Shown here piece by piece: positions 11,481-21,541 of a DNA stretch of 64,000 bases. Source of the DNA: Crotalaria pallida. Lineage: Eukaryota > Streptophyta > Magnoliopsida > Fabales > Fabaceae. Every line of letters starts with the position of its first letter. Position 1 is the stretch's first letter. Under the pieces are notes generated by a model. The model did no database searches and had not been told where the DNA came from. It saw only the letters and a list, made by a program, of their open reading frames with translations. The translations under genes were made by a program, and so were the position numbers. The stretch lies in assembly GCA_037953625.1 (NCBI GenBank), contig CM075651.1:126074501-126138500 (forward strand), written 5' to 3'.

Positions 11481-13670
11481 GGTTGTCATCAGTAAATAAA
11501 GAGAAAATATGGTTGGAAAATACCTGTTTCATTTGAGGAGTCGTCATTTACTTTCACCACCACCACCCAAATCCTAATCTTAGGAGTTTTTGTTCGCTTC
11601 CACCGCCACCCCAAAAACCCTTTTAGAGTCGAGAATCCCAACCGCCGATAAGGCCAGAAACCAAGCCCTTTTCGATCCCTCCCGACGCCTAAACCTAGGC
11701 TCTCTTCGTTCCCTTCTGTTGTTTTCAAGTAAATGAAGTTTCAGTTTCTAAGGCAATTCTATTTCAAACTTTATACGTTTGTAGCATAAAAATAAAAGGG
11801 TTTGGGTGTAAAGAATAAATCACGGGTCTGTTTAATAAATAAGGTACTGTTATCTGTAGACTACCTACTTCTGGTTACCAACGGTTCGTACTGGTCCAAA
11901 CCAATGACCTGTTTGTATGTTAACCTCTTCCCACATGTTGCATTGATTTTCGAATTAATAAATTCACATTTTATCGATGTAAAATTGCCATTTTAAACTT
12001 CTCTAGATAAGATTAACAATTTCTTATATACTTTGAGGGAAATTCTTAAATGCTCCCCTTTTTTAAATAATTTTCATGCACCCTTTAAATTTTATATGTG
12101 AAAATCCATTTTAACTCATCTTCAATATCAATGGTTTATCCACTCTCACCTCATTGATCACACTAAATAATCATCACCCATCTCAGCAAACCACTTTTCC
12201 CACCACAGCTGGCACCAACCCCACTCTTTCAGTTGCTAAAGTCCCACCATAGCCAATAACTTGGCAAAATTAGTTTTAGGAAACAGAGAAGTACAAAAAA
12301 GATCCTAATTTTGGTCATAAAAGACCATATAGTATCATTTGCATTTGAAGAACACAAATGAGAAGATCTTATCTTGGACATTTAGATTTAGTAGACGTAC
12401 TTCTTATGGTGAATATCATTATGTTGATATACAATAGCGATTGCCACTAATTGCAACAAAAATATCTTTAGTTAGGGTCTCTCTCTTCTTAGTTACTCAC
12501 AAACAATCCCTTAGCTTCTAGTGTTTATACTTTTCAATAGAAAAGAGAGGAGTTGGGAATTGGGAATATGTGAGTATTGTGGTGGTGTTGGGTGAAGAAG
12601 ATAATGTTTGTTTTACCAGAGAAGGAATGGACGAGATTGAAATGGATAGGAAAACAATAATAAAATTGTTATTACACCTTTTTGATCATTCAATCTCAGC
12701 CATCCACTTTTGTAAAAAATAAATATATGGTTAAAAGAAAAGGGAGCATAGAACACATAAACTCAAAAGGGAGGATGGAAGAATCTCCCATATTTTAAAG
12801 GATAATGAGTTCTTTGGATCAACTAAGTGTTGTGTTGTTTGTTTTAAATTGGGTGAGGGGGGCAAACACGAGTTAGAGGAGAAGCAGCTCCTAGTTGTGT
12901 TGGAAAAACCACATTCTAAACCCCTCTGCACGTGCGTTTTGTTGCTGTGAACGCGTTTCCAAACATAGCTTAAGGCTATATTTTCAGTTCATTACATTAC
13001 TTCATTTTTTTTTATGATAAATGATATTGAATTCATGGTAACTGGTTGCTCTTCCCCAATATTGTTGTTCTCGAAGATTAAATGTTGATTTTTGGCATAC
13101 TTGAGTGACTCATTTGGACCTTATATTACACCATTGGACAAATTACTAGTGATTTACTTTATTTAACAAAAACAAGTTTCTGATTTTACCGATTAGTTAA
13201 ATTAACTTAAAATTTATAGTTTTCTTACGATTTATTTAAATTTTTTGGAAACTTTAATCATTGCCTTTTTATTAATGAAAAAAATAGAGTGATGTAAATA
13301 ATTAAATAAGTCAGTTTTTTATTTGTGTTTAATTTTTTTTAATTATGTTTGTCCATTATTTTTACCTCATTTTGATCAAACAACATGTTTATTTTTTTTC
13401 ATAATTTTAAGTAAATATACAATTTTTATAGCTTGTATTTAAAATAAAAAATCTACAGAATTTTTTTTATTATTTTCTATAATTATACCAAAAAAATTAA
13501 TTTTTTAGATTTAAAAAAATAGTAATTTATGGACCCAATTTAAAAACAATTTACTAAGAACATCTATTTGAAAAAAAAGAAAAAAAAAACCCTTATGTGT
13601 TTAAGGAAAACACTTATCGAAAAGAAATAAATTTAATTATTATATACAAAAGTAGGGCATTAATATCATC
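11481..13670. other. Intergenic, nothing firm
   Basis: No supported gene. The 11489-11728 minus-strand ORF has repetitive composition and no family resemblance. A weak inverted pairing ('atgctccccttttttaaa' near 12050 with 'ttaaaagaaaagggagcat' near 12732) suggests an old foldback element of about 700 bp. 13200-13670 is very AT-rich. Confidence 0.4.
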
Positions 13671-13742
13671 GGGAATGTAGCTCAAATGGTAGAGCGCTTG
13701 CTTTGCATGCGAGAGGCACGGGTTCGATCCCCCGCATCTCCA
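13671..13742 (+). tRNA. tRNA-Ala (anticodon TGC)
   Basis: A complete cloverleaf reads through D arm (AGCTCAAATGGTAGAGC), anticodon arm (CTTGC-TTTGCAT-GCGAG, anticodon TGC) and T loop (TTCGATC), ending in CATCTCCA. The acceptor stem has the G3:U70 wobble that specifies alanine. Two departures from the usual plant tRNA-Ala: an A4:C69 mismatch in the acceptor stem, and a T stem with CGGG on the 5' side against CCCCG on the 3' side, so the gene is 72 rather than 73 nt and one T-stem base is unpaired. The A and B boxes look usable and a T4 run follows 11 nt downstream. It may be expressed or a recent pseudogene. Confidence 0.88.
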
Positions 13743-13752
13743 TAAGTTATTG

Positions 13753-13756
13753 TTTT
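13753..13756 (+). terminator. Pol III T-run terminator
   Basis: TTTT 11 nt after the tRNA 3' end, with a longer T13 run at 13772-13784 as back-up. Confidence 0.55.
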
Positions 13757-13871
13757 AACACTTTTGCTTTATTTTTTTTTTTTTATTTTTTTTTTTTAAA
13801 CAATTATAATGGAAATCGGATGGAGAAGAGTGAAGAGGGAGTAATTAAATAATCTACAGTAGTTTGTTACG

Positions 13872-16409
13872 ATGGAGGAGAGAGGAAGAGTGATGGGAAG
13901 CGAGCGATGGAACGGAGCCATAACCAATCTAACCGAGATGGCATCCAATCTCGAATCCCTCCAGAAGCTTCTCCTCAACAAAGCTGTCTTCGTCGACAAC
14001 GACACCTTCTCCAAAGCCTCCCTCACCGCTGATCAAGCCCGCACCATCAAGGTCACATAATCAATCTAATTAATTAATTAATTACTAACTAACTCTTCCT
14101 TCCCTTCATAATCAAAATTAATTAAATTAATTGGGAGTGTTTCCGTAGGTTCTGGAACAAAGAGTGGAAACACTGGAAAGAGAGCTTGATGCTGCTATCA
14201 GCGCAGCTGCCCGTGCTCGTTCCGAAAAACGACAAGCTGAAGCTGCCCAGAAGGCTGCTGAATTACACGCTCACGAGGTTACTAAAGAGCTTGAGAATAC
14301 CACCAGTATGTTCTCTCGCTCTTTTTATTACTCGTACATCAATTTTTCAATTTTTTCATGATTGCTCGATTATTGTTAGGATTGATGTATTTCAATGTGT
14401 TTGCTCAAAAACCGGTTCCAAAATAATCTGCTTGCTGTAGGCTGTATATCATCCACCATTTCTGGATTTATGCTCATTGACTTCTAAGTAAAAGTAATCT
14501 AAATGAATGACTAATGATGTATCGACAATATTAAAAAAAAAGGCTTAATTATGTCAGATGTCCTTGAAGTTTGATGTACTTTTGCCAGATACCCTTATTC
14601 TTTTTTTCCAATTGTCTGACTCCCCGAAGTTACTTCTCAGTTTGTCATATATGATATACCCCTACTACCAATTCTGATCAATTTTGCTGACATGTAACAT
14701 CGGAATCATGATCAGACGCAGGAGGTTGGTCATTTGGTATTAGATGTCAGCAAAATTGGTCAGAATTGGTAGTAGGGGTATATGACAAACTCAGAAATAA
14801 CTTCAGGGAGTCAGACATTGGAAAAAAAAGAATAAGGGTATCTGACAAAAGTACCCCAAACTTCAGGGACTTGTGACATAATTAAGTCTTAAAAAAACTA
14901 TAATGTCAGTGTATGTAAATTCAAATAAAGGTCTTGCTAACAAGTGTACTTAGTGCACTTATTAAGGTTTCTATGCTTGGAAAAATAATCATGAATGTGC
15001 ATTACTCTGTGTCTCGAGAATTAAGAAAATGCATTTTTCAATGATTATCTACTACACTTGGTTTCTTAATAAGTGCACCAAGGGCATTCGTTAACATTTG
15101 CCTAAAATAAAATGAGCTCTTTGTGAGTCAAAGATAACCACATTAGATTCAAAGTCATCCAGTCCTTATATTAAGTGAGCATGTATTGTATTGGGCTGTG
15201 TTGGCTGCTTAGTTTGGGTTGTTCACATAGGAAGGATGCATCTTAAAGGGGAGACTTATATTCCTTTCTTGATTATTATCTGAATCTAGTAAAGTGTTTC
15301 CAGGGAACACCAGCCTTATTCAAGTACTCCCTCCTTCCTTAATATTAGCACCTACCTCTTGAGAACTTTTCTTTGGTGCTATCTATAAATCCTTCTTCCA
15401 TTTTTCAATATCATTAATTACTTCTTTTTTTGCAAATACTCATATACTCAACACTTTTTAGAGTCCAAATATGATAATTATAAGGATAATTTTGAAAAAG
15501 TATACCAAATGTTATCAATTTCAATATCAATGACAATACTAACTAGCTTTCTTAATTCCCCTGAAGTTCCAGGGTAAGAGCTTATAGTAAGGAATCGTGA
15601 TAGTATTTCTTTACATTGGCATGTTAGCTTTGGGACTTTAGATTCATCTTGAGATAGTTTTGTGCTGAACAAGCAAAAAGGTACTATAAAAAATAGAATA
15701 GTGCTAAAAAATTTAACCTCCTGCATTTGGGTTTCCCATGCATTTATTTCTATCAGAATATATGTGCTTCACTATGTATGATGGATCACAACACAACTGC
15801 AATCCCTTAATTCTTTTGGCTTCTGATATAGATGATGTGTTCTATGGAGTATTTCATGTATGTACTCATAAGTTTATTATTATTATTCTTTTATCCTTAA
15901 TCTTGATATCCGTTCGGTTATGGTAGCAGTTACTGCAGATGGACGGAATACAACTTATATTGTACATTTTACTTTCTGTTTTAAGTGAAAGAATATTTTA
16001 TCTGCTTATTCTTGATACAAGCTAGCTAGCTTTTATATTTGAATTTTTCTAAACTTGTAATTTAAACCTTATCTTGATTCCAAAAAATGCGTATACCCTG
16101 CCCTCAATTCTGCAAGTTTGTTTGTGCCATTGTGCGTGGGAAATCCAATTGGGAGAAGGGATTTTGGGGATCCAGCGGTATTTATTGTGCTCCTCCGTTC
16201 AAAGCAGGCATTTGAAATTGTTCTGTTCTGTCATGTGCTGATGTGCAAAGCTAATATTTATGATTTTCATCTCAGAGGTGTTTGAGCTGCACATGGAAGA
16301 ACTGCGAGCAAAGCAAGAAGAAATTGCAAAGCGGGATAATGACATTAAACTTTTGGAAGCTATTATTCAAACACTTGGAGGAAAAGAATCACTTCCTAGA
16401 TCTGTGTAA
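13872..16409 (+). CDS. Small coiled-coil protein, 3 exons, 156 aa
   Basis: Exons 13872-14051, 14149-14305 and 16276-16409 splice at GT-AG sites (AAG|GTCACA, CGTAG|GTT; ACCA|GTATGT, CTCAG|AGG) with frame preserved, giving 156 residues. The N-terminal third has LTEMASNLESLQKLL and TADQARTIK. Residues ~61-150 form an almost continuous heptad helix rich in Glu, Ala, Lys and Arg (VLEQRVETLERELDAA, RSEKRQAEAAQKAAELHA, VFELHMEELRAKQEEIAKRD), ending LLEAIIQTLGGKES. There is no signal peptide or membrane segment. The reading is typical of a conserved short plant coiled-coil family; from memory some members are labelled SKIP-interacting protein, which I could not verify, and I assign no function beyond probable protein-protein interaction. 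Intron 2 is 1970 bp and holds two MITEs. The first ATG (13872) is used; a second in-frame ATG (13893) follows closely. Confidence 0.9.
14540..14888. mobile_element. Mutator-like MITE, family A (in intron 2)
   Basis: Inverted repeats GGCTTAATTATGTCA and, from the right, GACTTAATTATGTCA, with arms pairing over most of the length ('acttttgccagatacccttattct', 'ctactaccaattctg'). A 9-bp direct repeat ttaaaaaaa flanks it (14531-14539, 14889-14897), though it is low complexity. It lies in sense-neutral intronic sequence of the coiled-coil gene. Confidence 0.8.
15327..15555. mobile_element. Stowaway-like MITE, 3'-truncated (in intron 2)
   Basis: Begins TA|CTCCCTCCTTCCTTAATA and its interior matches, block by block, the complete element at 62555-62824 ('actcaacactttttaga', 'ataaggataattttgaaaaagt', 'ttcaatatcaatgacaata'). 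Homology stops around 15555 without the right terminal repeat. Confidence 0.7.
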
Positions 16410-17342
16410 TTGGGATTGTTCTAACTTCTAAGTGTGGTCAATCCAATTTTTTTTTTCTTTCCATTACCATGTAAATTGAATTATACTAATGTGTGAAAAT
16501 CATTATAAATTTTATAATTTCTATATGAATATTCTATTTCCATGATTTTATCAATCAGGTAAACTGTCTTAATGTGTACGAAATGAAGATAAATAGAAGA
16601 TAACAGTAGTAGTAGGTAGATTGCATTCTGTGGGTGTTGAACTTTGAGTTATAGCATGAAAATATATTATTTGGCAGAATAAATTGATTACATACAGCAG
16701 TCATAACTCATAAGCTATGATATGATTGATCATATTGCTTCAGGATAGCTCTGCATAATCTTAGTGAGGTACTTCATGGTTCTTGGAGGAAAATATGCTT
16801 AGCTCCTTGATTAAAAACAACAATGATATGAACTCTCTTTGAGATTGGCTTGTTTTCTTTCCTTTACCCAAAAAGAAGTAACTGTACAAGGAATAGTGGA
16901 AAATTGGAAATGTCAATTTGTGTTTCATTTTTGGCTTAAATACTTTTTTGATATTTTATCTTATTTTTAAGTTTCAATTTGGTCATTTATCTTTTAACCA
17001 AAATAATTTAATTCTCTATGTTTTTAACATCTATCAATTTCATGGTCTCGTCTTGTCAGTGTTAAATTTTTATCAGAACATATTGATTTTGTCGAAAATT
17101 CCTTTTTCGATAACGAGAAATCGTATTTTATTGTCATAATTTGCAGTTTTAAAACAAGAAAGGCAAAAATGAGTGAAATTTCACCTTAAAAAAGTGGAAC
17201 CACATTGGAATTTACCAATCAAAGTATCAAATACATTGGAAAATGCAAATTTCGTCGAGAAAATGCAGATAGTGACCGAAAAAGGAATCTCTGACAAAAT
17301 TAGCACATTCCAATAAAAATTTAATATCATAGTGAATACCGT
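16410..17342. other. 3' flank / intergenic
   Basis: The first part is the 3' untranslated region and terminator of the coiled-coil gene. No other gene or RNA recognised. Confidence 0.4.
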
Positions 17343-18936
17343 GAATTATCTGCTGCCATAAGAGCACGAGACACTCTTATTACATTTGCTGAACTCTATG
17401 AAAAACTCATGGATTATGAGTTTTTTCTTAGAAAGGAGGAACGTGTCAATGAGACTTCGCTTATACCTACTGCTAATGCTGCTACATGGAACCGTGCTCC
17501 TCACTACAAAAACCGTGCTGCCTCAAGCTACACACAATCATCATCATCACAGAACCGTGATGGTCCATATCACCATTTGTTTTGCAAACACTGTGCTAAA
17601 TATGGACATGATGAGAAAACCTGCTATAGGTTGCAAATGTGTTTTTCGCATCAAGCGCACTCCTGATGGCTCAATTTCGCGTTACAAAGCCTGTTTAGTG
17701 GCCAAAGGCTTTTCATCAATGCACTGTCTTGACTTTAAGGAGATATTTGCTCCAGTTGTTAAACCACAAATTATAAAGGTGATACTTAGCATTGCCCTCT
17801 CCAAGTCCTGGTCACTGCATCAGTTCGATGTCAACAACGCCTTTCTTCAAGGAACATTATCTGATACTGCGTATATGGCTCGGCCTCCTAGCTTCATTGA
17901 CACATATCATGCTAACTATGTCTGTAAATTACAGAAGGCAATCTATGGTATACGACAGGCACCACGAGCGTGGCATGAGGAACTTAAACGATTTGTACAA
18001 ACACAAAGATTCCACCCTACATGCAGTGACACCTCCCTTTTTGTGTACAAACAAGGTGATATTGTGGCCTACTTTCTTGTATACGTTGATGATTTACTCC
18101 TAACAGGGAATAGTGACATTTTCCTCACATCCTTCATTGACTCACTTTCAACCAAATTTTCACTCAAGAATCTTGGATATCCTCACTATTTCTTTGGTGT
18201 GGAAATTATTCCTACTCCCTCTGGCTTGTTTCTCTCTCGACACAAGTATGCATGGGATCTACTTGAACGCTTTGACATGGCAGATGCTAAACCAGTGTCT
18301 ACTCCCCTATCCTCCACTGCCACACTAACGCTACATGATGGTACTACTGCCACTGACTCCTCCCGTTACCGTAGTATTATGGGTGCCCTTCAGTATCTCA
18401 ACCTCACTCGTCCAGATATCGCATTTGCCATCAATAAACTATCTCAATTTATGCTTAAACCGACCGAACTACATTTTCAACATGTCAAACGGGTGCTTCG
18501 TTATCTCAAGCAGACACTGAATCATGGCTTAACACTTCACCGCAACAGCTCTCTTCCACTAACTGGCTACAATGATGCTGATTGGGCAGGCAACGCTGAT
18601 GACCGCACTTCCACTTCAGCCAACATAATTTTCCTTGGTTGCAATCCAGTTTCCTGGTACACTAAGAAGCAAAGAACCGTGGCACGATCCTCCACCGAGG
18701 CTGAATATCGAGTTGTTGCAACCACTACTGTTGACCCCGTCTTTCACTCACGGATGAAGCACATCACTCTTGATTATCACTTTGTGTGTGAAAGAGTTCA
18801 ACAAGGCTTACTTAATGTTCAACACGTCTCAACCAAGGACTAGCTAGCCGACATTTTAACAAAGCCATTATCTTCAGCCAAGTTTCATGACGATCGGACC
18901 AAGATGAGCATTTGTGACAGAAACCTCATCTTGCGG
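17343..18936 (+). pseudogene. Ty1/copia gag-RT-RNase H remnant with large internal deletion
   Basis: 17343-~17628 reads as the C-terminal part of copia gag, ending in a zinc knuckle CKHCAKYGHDEKTC (CX2CX4HX4C). Immediately afterwards, in another frame, the sequence continues as reverse transcriptase from CKCVFRIKRTPDGSISRYKA, with SLHQFDVNNAFLQG, the catalytic YVDD (in FLVYVDDLLLTGN), and RSIMGALQYLNLTRPDIAFA. Protease and integrase are therefore missing. In the RNase H domain (NDADWAG, SSTEAEYR) a second deletion joins VVATTTVD to PVFHSRMKH, removing the conserved DN motif region. An in-frame TAG at 18841-18843 replaces the usual Gln before LADILTKPLS. A polypurine-like gcgggggcg at ~18932 and about 110 bp of probable LTR follow, up to the gypsy LTR at 19058. 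Confidence 0.9.
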
Positions 18937-19057
18937 GGGCGTATAGAAGCTTCCAACCACTCAACCTAATCCTAGTCGGTCCATCTAATCTATTCCTATA
19001 TTCATGCAGTTTGTTATATCTAGTTAGTTTGGTAGGAGGTTAGCTTTCCTAGCTTCA

Positions 19058-21499
19058 TGTAACACCCTAATTCATTTTTTTTTATAAAAAAGGTAAATAA
19101 ATAAAAGTAGTGTAAAAATTATAAAAGTCTGTAATAAAGTGAGGAACTCAAAATTTCTTTTACAAAACATAATTTATAAACAACTTTGGGGGTATTCAAT
19201 TACAAAACAAGTAGAAAAAATGGAGTTCCTTTCTTTCGACTCTTTCGCTGCGACACTCTGATCTTCAAGCTTCTTGGAGATTTACCTAAAATGTTAAACC
19301 ACTGAGGGGTGAGACATTTTCAAACACAGTGAATCAAAAGATACTAAACAGTACATAATAACAATGCAGGAGTAATAATTAAATCAGACAATGGAATAAC
19401 AACACACCACATAATCAGGACTCGTGCAATGCATGAGCGTCTCTCGACTGTCAACCTATAACTGGATCCCATTCACATCATTCTCATTCATATACTCATC
19501 ATCAATATCTTACTATGGGGTCCATTTATAGAGTTGGTTCTCTTTTCTTTTCTTTTCTCTTTTCTTCACTTTTCTTTTCTTTTCACATTTCCTCTTTTTG
19601 TTGCAGCTGTTACTGCATTCTTTTCTTTTCACCTCACATCACCCTCCTCTCTTGGGAATAGACTAGTCGAGAGTAAGCGCCTCGCAACCAATGCTTGCAC
19701 CTTACTGGACCCCTTCCGATCTAGCACTACTTGGGTGGTTTTCCCAAGTAGCTATAGCCGAGACCGCCCTCCGCGACCACAAAATGCTTCCTAAGTGGCC
19801 GATAGAATTGTAGTAGTTTTGCAGAACCGATCCCCGACACAAAATACTCGAGTAGAGTTTCAATCTGCACAAAATACTCGAGTGGTTCTTAGTAAGACTC
19901 GAGTGGATCTTAGGTTTTCTGAAAAGTTGAAGTCTCAAATTTTCTAAAAAATACTCGAGTAGTTCATGAAATACTCGAGTCTTCATCAACCCAGAAGACT
20001 CGAGTGGATCATGCAAGACTCGAGTGGTTCATCAGAAAAGTTCATTATTAGCATCAATCAGTACCTGAGTCCTGGGTCAGAGACTCGAGTGTTGGTGCCA
20101 CCAGACGCACTAGTGCGTCCGAAATACTCGAGTCTCGAGTCAAAGACTCGAGTGTTGACAGACAGATAACACTGAAACTTGAGTTTTAACACACCATTTT
20201 CAATTCTAATCAAATTCAATCAAAACCAATGTTCAACAGAGCTAACATTATGTAAGTTAAACATGTTCCAACACAAGGATAACATCATATTACACTGAAT
20301 TGAATTTGAGCACAAATTATGCATAAAATCACATTTTCAACAACTTAACATACCAAATTCAATTCTAAACATTTTTAGCATGAAAATAACCTTGATACAG
20401 CTTGCATGCAACATATAAAACTTGCTCCAAACAACTTTTAAACTCAAATAGGCCTCCAAGCCATAAATCTAATTCAAACTATGCCCATAGAGTCTCATGG
20501 TGACTCTACACTTAAAATTGAACAAATTAAACTTATTCTAGTGAACAAATAACTTCTCCCTTACCTCTAGGCCGTGAATCAACAAGAAATTCGCAGAGAA
20601 ATTGGGTGGAACACTCTAACCCACAAAACCCTTTGCATGCAGCCACATTTGAACAGGGTCCAAAGATCAGAGATTTTGACATGCAAATACAGTATAATAA
20701 TTGGGGAATTTGGTTAGGAACTATTCTCTGCAACATAGACTAAAGCTAGGAATGAATTTGAGGGTTGAAAGACTCATATACTTACCAAAATCCGAGCTCA
20801 AAGTAAGCTCCAGACTTCGGTTTTTGAACTTGACAACAAACAACACCAATCTTTCGAGCTTCGATTCTTCCTCCTCACGAAGCCTCAACTCATAATCTAT
20901 GTGTCTTTGTAAAACTCGTGATGTGAGCTTTACAATGGTGTATAACACTCGAATCAACACTCAGAAATGGATGAGAATGAAGGAGACGAAATCAGGAACC
21001 CTAGACTTAAGAATTTCAGAGCAATTCGACCAAAATGGTCAATTTCCTTCATCAATTGGCTTAAATACTCACTTCCATTGCTCATGCATGGCGACACGAA
21101 GACCATTATTGTGTCCTTGAGGTGTTTTCGTGTCAACGATTGAAAATCGTTGAGTGCTGACTCACTAAACACACTAACTCGTGCAACTCTGACCAGAATA
21201 CTCGAGTCTTTTGGTCAAAATTTGAAAAATAATTATTTTAATTCCGTTCCCTCCAAAACCTTTCTAATATTACTTCTAGGTCCTAAATCAGGGACTAATA
21301 TGCAAAAACCCTATTCTTACATATTATTAATTATTAAAATATTTCTCATGCATTTTCACTTATCACAAGCACACACATAATCACATAATTAATCTAAATT
21401 AATTATAAAAGAAATATTTATAATTTAAGAAAATAATTTTGAATAACTTGCATGATTATAATTTCATTACATCAGGAAATGAAAATTTGGGGTGTTACA
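19058..21499 (-). repeat. gypsy-1 3' LTR (chimeric)
   Basis: Bounded by TGTAACA at the left and TGTTACA at the right, next to the polypurine tract. From about 19845 to 21499 it is closely similar (a few percent different by eye) to 27945-29597 of the 5' LTR. From 19058 to ~19845 it has no similarity to the corresponding part of the 5' LTR. That unmatched part contains TC-rich sequence (19540-19590) and a mini-hairpin ACTTGGG-7 nt-CCCAAGT (19729-19749). Confidence 0.85.
19844..20153. repeat. ACTCGAGT palindrome array (3' LTR copy)
   Basis: Eleven CTCGAG cores within about 305 bp (19847, 19877, 19898, 19953, 19973, 19999, 20019, 20083, 20127, 20134, 20147), nearly all in the context GACTCGAGT or TACTCGAGT, plus a nested CGCACTAGTGCG palindrome. 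One isolated further copy is at 21201-21206. Confidence 0.95.
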
Positions 21500-21516
21500 C
21501 TACTCCCCCACTTAAT
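21500..21516 (-). other. gypsy-1 polypurine tract
   Basis: On the minus strand AAGTGGGGGAGTAG lies directly before the 3' LTR start TGTAACACC; this is the plus-strand primer site for reverse transcription. Gypsy-2 has the same tract at 52371-52384. Confidence 0.85.
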
Positions 21517-21541
21517 AGGAATTTCGTCCCCGAAATTCAAC

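Noticed and set aside
11489..11728. Minus-strand 79-codon ORF
   Set aside because: No recognisable domain, no promoter or splice context, biased composition.
19844..20153. CRISPR-like array from regularly repeated CTCGAG motifs
   Set aside because: Repeats are 8 bp, unevenly spaced, inside a plant LTR, with no spacers of constant length.
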